A DNA stretch of 64,000 nucleotides. Origin: Parietaria judaica (lineage: Eukaryota > Streptophyta > Magnoliopsida > Rosales > Urticaceae). The notes beneath the pieces were generated by a model. It was not told the origin of the DNA and did not search any database. It saw only the letters and a list, made by a program, of their open reading frames with translations. The position numbers were made by a program, and so were the translations under genes. Positions 23,684 through 35,292 of the stretch are shown here, one piece after another (within the stretch, counting starts at the first letter, position 1; each line of letters opens with the position of its first letter). The DNA is taken from positions 13,014,001-13,078,000 of the forward strand of contig OX940864.1 of assembly GCA_954871525.1 (NCBI GenBank), written 5' to 3'.

Positions 23684-24730
23684 ACAAGTGAAAGCGAAGA
23701 CACCGAGGTAATTGTTTCTTAACCCTTGTTAATAATTAGAACATTGAGGACCAATGTAGATTTTAAGTTTGGGGGTAGGAAACATTATTCCGTTTGTATT
23801 TTGTGTATTATTTTGCTTTTATTTTTTTAGTTTATGGTTATTTTGGTAGATCTGAGTAATAATTCGATATGACCCTACATGCTTGCTCGCTATATTTTTA
23901 GGGAAATAAAAAATGTCTATACATGTATGCTTGGTGATTCTATTGTTTTGCTCGTATTTGGTCTTTCCTGAACATGTTTAATACGAAATTTTGAATTATG
24001 AGGTCATTTTGTTGCTGTGAGAAAGTAGATATGAACCATGAAAATTGTTTTATCCGGTTAGAACTCTAGAACTTGTTTGATTGACTTTCGAGGCGAAATA
24101 AAGAACATTGTAGCACTAGAGAAATGAATTAGGCCATCGTTGAACCATTTTTGAGCCTTTTCAAACCATCCCTGACATAAAAATATCCATCATTCCTTGT
24201 TTAAGCCCAATAACTTGACAAACTTTGAATCTCATTATCGTTTATCTCCCACAAATTTTGTCAACCCGGATTAGTGATTACCTCTATTACTTCTCAAGTA
24301 TTTTGATCATTCTACGGTAGTCATATAGAGCTTTGTTGGACAAGCGGGAGTTAGCGGTTTTTGATCTTTAATTTATAGTATGTTGGGTGCAATCTTTATT
24401 TACTTATGTTGTTTGGTTTATATTAAAAGAAAAAGAAAATAAAAGAAAAGAAAGAGGAATTACGAAAAATAAGATGGAAAGACAAGGTCATAAAGTACAT
24501 TGCCACGACAGGTAAGACAATAGTTGAGTCGAAATTGCAAACAAGTGACATTTTGAATTTCCCTTGATAAATATAGTTTTTAAACATGTATTGGTCATAA
24601 AGAATTTATACTCACGATCGATTTTTTTATTTTTATTTATTTTTAAGTTTTTAGGTTTGGGTGTTTTCTTTAGGTTTAGTATTTCTTTTTGTTTGCTCGA
24701 GGACGAACACATGATAAGTTTGGGGGTATT
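23684..24730 (+). other. Non-coding 3' internal region and polypurine tract
   Basis: It is AT-rich with no open domain where reverse transcriptase and integrase would be expected. It ends in AAGTTTGGGGGTATT just before the 3' LTR, which serves as the polypurine tract. A G-run TTTGGGGGTAG also occurs near 23768. Confidence 0.7.
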
Positions 24731-25811
24731 TGATGAGTCGGTTTTATACCGATAAATCGAGCACTTTCACTTTGAGTTTCGTTTATCCAAGAGCTATTTA
24801 ATGTGTTTCTTTTAGTGTTTTTGTTTATTTTAGGAGTTATATGAGTGGATTGCGATTTGATTGAAGATCAAGATGAATAGAGTCATTTGGATGAAGTTTT
24901 ACATGCCAAAAATCCGAAATTAAAAATCTCAGGCAACAACTTGGTGCCGCAGCACAGATTTTCGGTGCCCTATCAAGAAGCTAAGAATTCACGCTGTGCC
25001 CCAGCACATAATTTCCCGTGCCCCATCACCACCGTTTCGCAAATTAGGTTATTTTTAGCCTAATCTTAACCTAATGAGGAGGTTATATAAAGGAATCATA
25101 AAGATGGATTAAGTGACGAATTTTGGGAGAGAAAAAAATCACAAGAGGCTAGGAAACTCGAAGAACGCCATTGGAGATCGGGTTTTACAAAGAAGAACGG
25201 TGGAGACGAAGATCACCTCAGAGGATTGCAATCGAAACTCACATGTAGCTTGATTTGGATTATCGTTTCTTTGATTAATGACAATTGCTTAAGTTTGTTT
25301 ATTCTATCCTTTGCTTATTGCTTTTTATTGCTTGATCACCAAAGGAACTTTGGAAAAAGAAAGTTTGTATTTAGCCGTAGATAAAATAACACATGATCTA
25401 TGATGGAAATCTTGAGTTTATATAGGATAGGAATATACCTATGTAACATGTGTAACCCGTTAAGAACACATGCTTAACGAATCGTTTGTAATTTACTTTT
25501 TGATGCATTAGGGGTCTTGGTTAACAACTTGTAGCAATTTAATGATCGAAGGAATGATATGAAGAATCGGGTGAAGTGTTGAGGAATGATTGTGATCCTA
25601 TATTTCTCTATTTGTCCAAAACTTTCAATTTTTAGTTTTTATTTTTCTTTAGTTATTTAATTGATCATATTTAAAATTTAATTGTTTAGATAAAATTAAG
25701 GTGACATAAAACTAGTAATTAGCAAAATTAATAGTAACAATTCTCCGTGGGATCGACTTTTCTTATCATTATATTACTTGTTTTCGATACGTATACTTGC
25801 GTAAAAAATTC

Positions 25812-25817
<6 letters not shown>
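24731..25817 (+). repeat. 3' LTR of the Athila-like element, 1087 bp
   Basis: Same ends as the 5' LTR but shorter by internal deletions, each at short repeats. The shared parts differ by few substitutions. Confidence 0.9.

Positions 25818-25851
<34 letters not shown>
25818..25851. repeat. TA microsatellite
   Basis: A perfect (AT)n run adjoining the 3' LTR. It continues the TATATA tract before the 5' LTR and marks the insertion target. Confidence 0.9.
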
Positions 25852-26341
25852 GTACATATAAACGGATAGAATACCAATCGTGTTTAACCGGTGTTATGAA
25901 CGTTTATACAGGCTGTGGCTGAAGAGAAGTTCAAGCTGTGCAGTGCAGCTTATCAGTCTTCATGTGATAAACTTGCTGCTTGAAGATCTCATATTCATAA
26001 GAGTATTTATTGATCCAGCTCCTACATTTTTCTTTAATTGTTTCTATACCCTTATAATTTAGAAAATGTAACTTATCCCTGGTTAGTTTTTAGAGTGAAA
26101 TTAGGCACTCGTTGTATGCTATAAACGTTACTCGATAATGTAAATTTATACATGACATATTGTCCCACGGCTCCATTTTATTTGTTAAATTTTTTAGCAT
26201 TATTTTATGCCCCTTGATTGTGATGTAATCATGTAAATCTGCTCGGTATTTACCAGTATTCTTATCTAAATTCGTGACATGCCGGTTTAAACTAATGAGT
26301 TTTTGGAACATTAAATTAACTAAAATTGTATATAAAATTTA
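25852..26341. other. Spacer with a possible terminal exon remnant
   Basis: After TTTATACAG at about 25913 the plus strand reads AVAEEKFKLCSAAYQSSCDK.. to a stop near 25983, resembling a last exon. I cannot assign it to a family. The rest is AT-rich. Confidence 0.3.
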
Positions 26342-26753
26342 GGCTTAATGACGGCGAAAGTACCCAAAGTTTGGTCAAAGAACTCTTCGTGTATCTAAAG
26401 TCTAAAAGTGGTGGCAAAAGTACCTAAAGTCACATTTGGAATGTTGACCACTCCATTTTCGTAGCGCAGTTAACATACCCGTAAACTCTGGCCACATGGA
26501 CAAAAGTGGGTTGCTGACATAGTAATATTTTGCCACATGGACAAGCCCACATCAGCCTCGTTTACGAAAAAATAATGAATTAAACCCCTAATTGAGCTCG
26601 TCCAAGTGGCAAAAAATTGCTATGTCATCAACCCACGTTTGTCCACGTGGCCAGAGTTAACGGGTAAGTTAACTACGTTACGAGAATGGAGTGGTCAGCG
26701 CCCTAAATGCGACTTTGGGTACTTTTGCCACCGCTTATAAACTTTGGGTACAC
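26342..26753. mobile_element. Mutator-like element, right end missing
   Basis: It starts GGCTTAATGACGGCGAAAGT and follows the 1611-2079 family through both arms to ..CTTTGGGTACAC. Similarity stops at about 26753, where hAT-like sequence starts. The right terminus and any TSD are lost. Confidence 0.75.
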
Positions 26754-27219
26754 CACACCTCGCCACGTCCGGCCGGCATCGGCGCGCACGTGTGATGGTG
26801 GTACATTTGTGTGAATCATCCCTTCTAGAAAAGTGGGTGACCCCAAGAGTCCATGCCCTTGTCCTAAATACTTGGTATATAAACATCACCAAAGTCTTGT
26901 CATTTATCCATATGAGACTAAACTAAGTGCAACTAAAATATCACATTAACTTGGGTAACAAGTTTCAACAATTTATATTTATGTTTTGTGACATTAGTAT
27001 GAGACTTAATTTCTGTTATGTTTTGTGACATTAATATTTTATGTTATGTTTTGAAAGTAAATATGTATGAAAATATTTATAGGTTTTCCATCGATAAATT
27101 GTATCGATTAGTATCGATAAGTTTCGATAACGGTGACGATATATTTTATAGGTTTTCCATCGATAAATTCATCGACAACCGATTAGTCCGTCGATAACGG
27201 CAAACAATTTGGTCCCTTG
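26754..27219 (-). mobile_element. hAT-type element fragment, reverse orientation
   Basis: In reverse complement it matches the elements at 33425 and 42751: the CACCACAC/GC-rich core, a TATATAAACATCACCAAA segment and GATAAA-rich repeats. It ends with ..GGTCCCTTG at 27219, the complement of their CAAGG terminus. The other end is missing at the junction near 26753. Confidence 0.65.
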
Positions 27220-27444
27220 TACTATATTTTTCAGAAATCTGAAGTTGCTTAACGACTCTTTATATTATATTATTATTAGTTATTTTTTTAGAGCAATTAT
27301 TAGTTCACTTATTGATGACGTACTGTTCATGCCTACAGTTAATTTATCACCCTACAAAAGTATGTACTTGCTTGACCGAACAATCACAACATTTTATCAA
27401 GCCAATTAAGAAAATCTTAAAGCTAAATCAACAGTAAACTTATC

Positions 27445-28260
27445 ATGGAGATCCTAGTTCTTCTCACACTTCTCTTGATCTCTCTCCTTTCACTACTTCT
27501 CTTCACTCGCCGCTCCAAATCGCGGCCTCGCCATGAACTAAACTTACCGCCTTCACCCCCGAAATTGCCGCTGATCGGAAACCTACACCAGCTGGGAAAA
27601 AGCCCGCACCGATCGCTTCAATCGCTGGCCAAAAAGTACGGCCCCGATCTCATGCTCATGCAATTGGGACAGGCAGAAACCCTAGTCGTGTCGTCTCTCG
27701 ATGTTGTGAGAGAGATCACGAAGCAGCATGACATCATTTTCTCGAACCGGCCCAAAAAAATCGCAGCCGGAATCATACTCTACAACTACACAAATGTGTC
27801 TTTCTCGCCCTATGGCGAGTACTGGAGGCAGATCCGGAAGATCTGCGTCATCGAGCTTCTCAGCATTAAAAGAGTCCAGCTATTTCAGTACGTTAGAGAT
27901 GAAGAAATCGAGATTATGATCGATCTGCTTCGCAAAGCTTGCGGTGATCCTGGAAGGAAGAACGGCTTTAACCTCACCGAGTCGCTAATCTCGACGTCGA
28001 ACAACATTATATCGAGGTGCGTGATCGGGAAGAGGCTCGTGGAGGACGACGGTCGGAGCACTTTCGGGGACGTTACGAGGGCGATCATGAATGACTTCGG
28101 GGCGTTTAGCTTCGGAGATTACTTTCCGTACTTGAAATGGATCGACCATGTTGGAGGGTTGATCGGTCGATTGAGAGCTAGTCATGGAGCTTTGGACAAA
28201 CTCTTCGATCAAATCATCGATGAACGAAGAGCGAAGAAGAAGAGTAACGATAACGATAAC

Positions 28261-28299
<39 letters not shown>

Positions 28300-29592
28300 G
28301 TGAAAGATGACTTTGTTGACATTCTGCTAAGGATTCAGGAGGACACAGGTCTAACTCAAGACAACATGAAAGCAATGTTACAGGTATATATTTAATTTAA
28401 CCCTTTATTATCTCGTTACTACTTTCTTTCCAAAAAAGACACTTATCAATAACATGGCCTTTTGACCTTTTATTATGAGTGTGACTTTCTAGCAAACAAT
28501 TCTCTCCAAAATCATTACACTTTCCAAAGATTCGACTTTAGCAATATTACGGTGAAGGGCATACTCGCAATAAACTCTCTTTGAAGGGTTTCTTTTCATA
28601 TAGTTTTTTTTTTTTTTTTTCAAAAATTGTTTTCTTACTAATTCTTCAGGGCCGATTTGGTAATCATTTACAAAAGTGTTTTCCACTTTTCAAGTGAAAC
28701 CCTTAGAAAAAAGAAGAAGAGGAATTTGTGATTGGTAAATTAATATAGTAAGATTTGGAATTTTTTTTTAATAATTTTGGTGTTTAATGAACAAATTCAA
28801 GAAGTAAGTTTGAGGTTTTTGTATTTATTTTAAAAATCTTATGAAAACGCCGTCGATATACCCCTATCGCTCTCGGGATACCAATAAAATGGACTTGTAG
28901 ACAATATGCAGCAAGCGGTCTCTAAAACATTGATTATGACCGTGATGCTCTATATATGTGCGCAGGACATGTTTGTGGCCGGTACCGAAACGACGGCGAC
29001 ATTGTTGGAGTGGCTAATGGCGGAGCTGATAAAATGTCCGAGAGCGATGAAGAAAGCTCAAGAAGAGATTAGAAAAGTCGTTGGAAGCAAGGGGAAGATA
29101 GAGCTTAACGACATCAACCAAATGGATTACTTGAAGCGCGTGATCAAAGAGGCTCTCCGGCTACACCCCCCGCTACCGTTCGTACTCCCTCGTGAAAACT
29201 CTGAACCCGTCAAAATAAGAGGCTACCAAATTCCGGAAAAGACTACTATACTATTCAACGCTTATGCGATACAACGAGACGCGAGGATTTGGGAGAGTCC
29301 TGAGGAGTTTCTTCCTGAGAGATTCGAAAACCGATCAGTCGAGTACAAACTTGGCCATGACCTTGATCTCCTCGCTTTCGGCTCCGGGCGAAGAGGTTGT
29401 CCGGGATTGGCTTTTGGGGTTTATAGCACCGAATTTATCATCGCCAATCTTTTGTATTGGTTCGACTGGGAAATGCCTGAGAATAACGGCGCACCAGCGC
29501 ATGTGGAGGATTTGGACATGAGCGACACTTTCGGGCTCAGCGTTTGTAAGAAAGTTCCTCTATATCTTGTGCCAAAGTTGTACACCCCTTGA
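27445..29592 (+). CDS. Cytochrome P450, CYP71-clan
   Basis: Two exons, 27445-28383 and 28966-29592, joined in phase by one GT-AG intron at the usual A-type position, give 521 residues. The layout is: N-terminal ER anchor (1-20), proline-rich hinge LPPSPPKLPLIGN (34-46), I-helix AGTETT (318-323), ExxR (Glu375, Arg378), PERF (430-433), and heme loop FGSGRRGCPG with Cys458. All catalytic landmarks are present, so a working ER monooxygenase using NADPH-P450 reductase is expected. The substrate cannot be read from sequence; relatives act on terpenoids, phenolics and other specialised metabolites. A run of 12 Asp (273-284) sits in the loop before the DDFVDILLRIQ segment and explains the slightly long protein. 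The start is the first ATG before the anchor. Confidence 0.94.
28261..28296 (+). repeat. Coding GAT microsatellite (12 units)
   Basis: Twelve perfect GAT codons encode Asp273-284 of the P450, preceded by two AACGAT pairs. It is in frame, so unit changes alter length but not frame. Confidence 0.95.
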
Positions 29593-30743
29593 TCTAGCCA
29601 TAGATGAAGCGAAAGCTTCATGACTTTGCGTGGTATATCTTTGGGATGATTGTAGTGAATAAATTGTTTGTTTTGAGTTCTATGGGCAAAATCACACATT
29701 GTTTCATTTATGCAGACTGATCAATTTTGATGCGAACTCTCTTTCGACTTCATTGTCAAAAAGATATTTGGATCAACAATAGTTTGTAAAACAAGTTTAT
29801 CACAATAATTAAAATGACTCCTGTTATCATTATTATGATAGCAATTAAATGCATATATTGATGATGATAATAATTGATTGGTACATACTTGGAATTCTCT
29901 CTATGCAAATCATCAACATTACTAGATTCGCGTTAATTTTGACAGTCATTTGCCTTCCAATTTTACTTTATTTTTAATTTTTAATCTATATTTATTAGAT
30001 CCATATTCTATCAAATGGAGCTACTTTATATTGAATTTAGTATTTTTTTTACACTGAAAAAGAACCTGATTATTGGCCAACGTAGTATTCCTATTTATAA
30101 TATTATAGTAGACCTCGTTAAAATAATACTCGATAAATTAATAAGTACGATTAAATTATATTTTTATTCTTTCCCGACTCAGAAGTCAGGACTAATTAGC
30201 TAAATTAATAATTTGCGAAATTAATAACTTAATATGAAATACCACTTGATATATAAATAAAAATAAATAGTAGTACATAAATATTTGTGGATCGCTATAA
30301 AAGATAACATTTCCCAGTATGTGTTATAATAAATTAATATTTAATATTTATACATAAATATAAGTATTAATTAGAGTTTTCTCTAAATAGACGCTTTCTA
30401 CCTTTATTTATTAGACTTGTATATGCTGTGAAGCCTAACTAAACTTGTATATATCACTTATCATCAAATATAAAGTTAAATATATTAATTAATAATTTAA
30501 TATTACAAAGTTGTAATGTACTTGCGCCAAAGTAAACGCTAGAATAGTGGCGGTTGAACGCGATGTTAGATCCGAATATATATTTCAAAATAAACAAAAG
30601 CTCACATATAACGTCATTGATCATTAATAATAAGCCACCTTATTCTATAGCACATACAAACAATATTTGTTGCATAAATTACAAGACCCTATTATAATAA
30701 TAATCACGCTTCGTAAGATGTTATTCTTGACTAGATAAATGAG
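29593..30743. other. Intergenic, very AT-rich
   Basis: The 3' region of the P450, then AT-rich spacer. Around 30105-30235 motifs such as CTCGATAAATTAATAA resemble the element ends at 40165-40806, so a decayed copy is likely. Confidence 0.45.
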
Positions 30744-32575
30744 GCAATGTCCATTTCTGATTTAAGGTTTAAAAAAAATGCTCATTTCTAATTATGGTAA
30801 TCATAACCACCAACAAATTGATATATGGACTAAATTGCCCTTCTAATTTTTAAAAGAAAATCACGTTTAACTTTTATAATTCATTTTTTTAATTAAAATA
30901 AAAAACAAAAAAATTCCTTAAATGTAGCAAACTAAAACGAATCTCCCCTATTAATTAGTTATATTTTCGATAATCATCTATAAATCACGTTGAATATTCC
31001 CTATTTTGAACATTAAAATCTAAATCTTTTTTTCCTATTAATCAGTTATTATTTCGAATTTTTATCCCCTATAAATCAGAATTTAAAAAAAAAATTCAAA
31101 TCCAACATGGTTACGATCGCATAGGTTATGTAAATTTATTTACAAAACTTGGTTTTGGTTTTGCCTATTTTTTGTAAAAAAAAAAAAATTACGAAACGAT
31201 TTTATGTAAATCTGTTTACGAATGGTTTTTGTTTTGCCTATTTTATGTAAATCTATTTACAAAACTTGGTTATGGTTTTGCCTATTTTTTGTAAATCTTT
31301 TTACGAAACTATGGTTTGGTTTGGCCTTATTATATGTAAATCTGTTTATGAAACATGGTTTTCGTTTTGCCTCATTTTATGTAAATCTGTTTACAAAACT
31401 TGGTTTTAGTTTTATATAAGTCTGTTTACCATACTTTGGTTTGGATTGCCATTATTAATGTAAATTTATTTACGAAACATGGTTTTCGTTTTGCCTCATT
31501 TTATGTAAATCTATTAACAAAACTTGGTTTTGCCTCATTTTATGGTTTTGCCTCATTTTTTTGTAGATTTTTTTTACGAAATTATGGTTTGGATGGCCCT
31601 TTTTAATGTAAATCAATTTACATAACATTGTTTTCTTTTTTTCTCATTTTATTTAAACATTAATAAAACTTGGTTATGGTTTTGGCTCATTTTTTGAAAA
31701 TCTTTTTATGAAACTATGGTTTGGTTTGGCCTCATTATATGTAAATCTGTTTACAAAATCATTTACAAAAAGCGTGTTAATCCATTTACAAAAAAATATT
31801 GCCAGTATAAACTGTAAAACAAAAAATATGGCCAGCATAAATCCATTTACAACTGTAAAACCATTTACAAAATCATAAACTTTATAAAACTGCATAATCA
31901 TTTATACACATACACACACACACACTCATGTGTAGATATATATCTATACATATGTGCGTGAGTGTATAAAACAACAGACTTGAAAATCACAAAGAACAAT
32001 CAAGCAGTTGAGTGATACAAAGCAAGAGATTTGATGATCGCTTCCGTGAGACACAATACAAAACTATATAAATCCAATCATTGATCAACGATTACAAAGA
32101 TACCCATAATCCAATACACTTAAAAAATTGATGAACGAACTTTAGGGCGACAGAGGAATTCGACGGCGACAACGGCGCCAGAGCGACGGAAGAATGCGAC
32201 GGCGAGAGATTCACGGTGGCGCGGTGGTTTTTGGGCAGTGGAGATGACGGAGAGCAATGGTCGATAAAGAGAGGGGAGAGAAATGGTCGAGAGAAATAAA
32301 ATTAATAAATGAATATTTTTTTTTTAAAGTAACATAATATATCTATTAAATGATAATATAGGTGAATGAGTCAAATCTGTTTGATTTTGGGATTAATTTC
32401 GAAATTAAAAAAATAATAAATAATTTCATACGAAAATTAAACCAAATTAATTATTATTAAGGTTAAAATGGTCTATTTAAGTTTATTTACGGGTATAAAA
32501 TAATTGTTTGAAACTATGAGCAATTATCTAAAAAAATTACTAGTTTTTGGACATTTGGTGTTTTTCTTATAATAT
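30744..32575. mobile_element. Possible Mutator-like element with degenerate ends
   Basis: The left segment (AATGTCCATTTCTGATTT.. AATGCTCAT) and the reverse complement of the right segment (AATGTCCAAAAACTAG.. AATTGCTCAT) look like decayed long TIRs. Between them is a tandem-like array and a GC-richer block at 32140-32290. I see no TSD, so the class and limits are tentative. Confidence 0.35.
31125..31875. repeat. Degenerate repeat array, GTAAATCTGTTTACGAAAC type
   Basis: About a dozen imperfect units combine TGTAAATCTGTTTAC, AAACTTGGTTTT and TTTTGCCTCATTTT at spacings of roughly 45-60 bp. The last part (after 31740) switches to reverse-complement-like copies. The open frames across it reflect the repeat. 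Confidence 0.75.
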
Positions 32576-33424
32576 ATTGTTGCTTAGCCCAATCAATCTG
32601 GTCGTTTCAAATTTAATTAACATATTAATTTATCACACTAGCTTTGATAATTTATTGAATTTAAATGCAAGATTATGATCATAATGAATAACTGATAGTA
32701 CAGTCCTTTATAATTAATGTATTATCTTCGACCTGTCTCCACGTCATTTTAGTATTCTTTTATTCGGCAATAATGTTAGTTTATCATGATAAGATTCCAC
32801 GACATATTCTTAATATTATTTTGTCGTTATAAAAGTATCAAAAATAATTTTTATAAGTGACTTTCGTTTTGACTCATCCGTCAAATGTCACTAGTCACCT
32901 TTTTTTTTTTTAGCATCACCGACAACGAAATTAATAACACCGAATTCTTCTAATACTTTCTGTTTTTCGTCGGCATGCGACATTTGCGGCATGCCACCTA
33001 CTGAAGCGAGTGAAACGACATCGAAAACAGAATTTAAAACAATAATATACCGTCACTAATTTTAAGAACCGGATCCGTTCAAAAAAATTGAGAACCGATC
33101 AACTGTGCCGGCCGTGAGAACCAGAGGGCGAGGCGCCCTATGGCTCCCGGTCGTTGTCCCCGACCTTCGAAAGCCAAACAAATTTTTTGAACGCCACGAA
33201 AGTGTTGAAAAAAAAGCTTTATGTGCGTTAATAGCTGCTTTTTGGGTCTAAACAAATTATTTTTTGTTTAATTCTTTTGGTTATATTTATGTTAACACAT
33301 GTCCGCAAACATTTGGTTATTTTTTGTTTTCTTTAATAAGTATATATATATATATAATTTATATATATTCAACGAGAACTTGCTATTTGCTACCCAATAT
33401 GATATATTATATATTATTATTAAG
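32576..33424. other. Spacer with a GC-rich patch
   Basis: Mostly AT-rich. A GC-rich patch at about 33100-33180 has no recognisable function. Confidence 0.45.
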
Positions 33425-34948
33425 CAAGGTTTTAAATGCCGTTTTAGCCAATAAATCGTTTGTCGTTATTGACGAATTAATCGTTCGCCGATGGATTTAT
33501 TGATGGAAAACCTACAAAAGTTATCGTTTGCCGTTATCAAACTTATCGATACTTATTGATAGATTAATCATTTATCAATGGAAAACCTATAAAATATTTT
33601 CGTACATATTTACACTTAAAACGTAACATAAAATACTAATGTCAGAAAAACATAACATAAAATACTAATGTCACAAAACATAAACATGATAAATGTTGAT
33701 GTGTAAATTTGTTCCATATAAGAAATGATATAGTCACAATTAATTAAATTTATGTTCGAAATAATTAAGACCAAAGTACATGAATAAATAGAATATTCAT
33801 GCAAATGGGCCTCTACGAAAGTGAACCGAGGCCCACCAAGGAGAAATCCAAGGCCCAAGCCCGAACAGATGCAAGGCCCAAAGCCAAGCTCAATCCCGGA
33901 TTGAAAAAGTCAATAAAGACTCGAGTAGAATTGATAGTCAACAAGACCCGAGCAAGATTGGTCAAAGCCTCATTCAACTAACAGCAACACCGACCATGAA
34001 AGACGCCACGACCAAATTCAAACTGCCTCTCAAGCCAAGTCAAGTTTAACACAACGCTATTCTCGCAAGAAGTGGCCCACGTGTCAGTTCGGCAACAAGT
34101 CAAGCACCAAACTCGGAGCCACTACTGCAACTTTCAAACCAATGTTTCAACGGGTAGAAATAGAGATACAAGGAGATAGCATAGACACAGGCACGCAAGC
34201 ATCACCAGAGAAAAGAGAGTTGTGAGGATTTGTATAATTTCAGAGTGTTTTCATCTTTCACGATCGATCGGAATCGGCTTGTGGTTCTGTTCGGTTTCGC
34301 GTTTTCAATAAACTTATGGAGAACGTAGTTAACTACCGCCTTGGGACAAACCTCTCTAAAAAATAAACCCTTGTGTTTTTACTACTTTCATTTCCATTTC
34401 TGCTTACGCTAAGAGTATTGACGACGCGGAGGTCACGATCCACTTCATCTCATTAGCAAATTCAAATCAAAATTCCACACAAAGATTTGTGACTGTTGAG
34501 GTAAAATCACGTCAACAATAAAAGTCTCATACAAAACATAACATAAATGTTGAAACTTGTTTAGCAAGTTAATGAAATTTTGCTTTGCACATGGCTTACC
34601 TCTCATCCAAGAGTCTCACACAAATGTTTCACCACCACACGTGTGCGCTCCACTGACCGGCCGGGCGTGGCGTGGCGAGCGGTGGTATGGTGATATAGTT
34701 ATTTTTGCCGAAAGTTTAATTGGTATTTTTGTCGTAATTAAAACATATATTTTTGTCAAATTTTCATTTTTTATTGAAAAGACCCTAAGTTTTTAAAAAA
34801 AATCACTTGATAAGTTTAGACGATAAGTACCTAAGTTTTCGAACCAAAAATCACGATAAGTATAAAACGACAACGATTAAGAGAGAAAACTTACCGAGAC
34901 CTCATTCCGAGCGATAATCGCTCGATTATCGCAAAATTTCGAACCCTG
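33425..34948 (+). mobile_element. hAT-type element carrying a nested solo LTR
   Basis: The ends CAAGGTTTTAAATGCC and ..AAATTTCGAACCCTG are imperfect inverted repeats. The flanks TTATTAAG and CTATCAAC match at 5 of 8, a decayed 8-bp TSD. The interior (CACCACACGTGTGCGC, TTTTTGCCGAAAGTTTAATTGG) matches the element at 42751-43809. Without the nested LTR it is about 0.7 kb. No transposase. Confidence 0.72.
33694..34517 (+). mobile_element. Solo LTR, 824 bp, nested in a hAT element
   Basis: Termini TGTTGATG..CGTCAACA (TGTTGA/TCAACA inverted). The 5-bp TSD ATAAA is exact at 33689-33693 and 34518-34522. A leader-like 3' part follows an AATAAA signal near 34307. No internal region or partner LTR is present. 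Confidence 0.87.
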
Positions 34949-35292
34949 CTATCAACTTTTCAAATCAATCTTGCATTTATTACGTTTACTCACACTATTA
35001 TTTATCAATTTACACGATTCATGGGTATTTATGTAAAACTTTTACTTGGCAACGGGTTTCACTAATTCACCCTTAAATGAAACTATGGGTATTTTACTAT
35101 AAAATTTCTTAAAAAAGTATTTTATTAATTTTGAATTAGTTAAATATGCATTAGCCTATGAATACCAACTATTTAAAGAAATGCTCATTTTGATAATTTA
35201 GGACAAAAATGTCTTCCATCCTCTGCCTCCCTTCTCTTATACACATCATATTACTTCTTTTAATATATTTATTTTTATATATATATAAAAAA
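34949..35292. other. Spacer
   Basis: AT-rich. About 35165-35235 has an AATGCTCATTTT/GGACAAAAATGTC motif similar to the element ends near 30750. Nothing else. Confidence 0.4.

Larger units (their letters stand above)
19775..25817 (+). mobile_element. Athila-like Ty3/gypsy element lacking polymerase, 6.0 kb
   Basis: The two LTRs (19775-21058 and 24731-25817) share TGATGAGTCGG..TTCACAACA ends. The 5-bp TSD is ATATA (19770-19774 and 25818-25822). A primer site matching tRNA-Asp follows the 5' LTR. The internal region of 3.67 kb encodes only a degenerate gag plus retroviral-type protease, then about 1 kb of non-coding DNA. No reverse transcriptase, RNase H or integrase is seen. It inserted into a TA microsatellite. 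It is a non-autonomous element that would need another's polymerase. Confidence 0.9.

Noticed and set aside
31222..31606. Hydrophobic plus-strand frames (repeated VNLFTK..GF)
   Set aside because: They translate the degenerate tandem array; unit changes break the frame.
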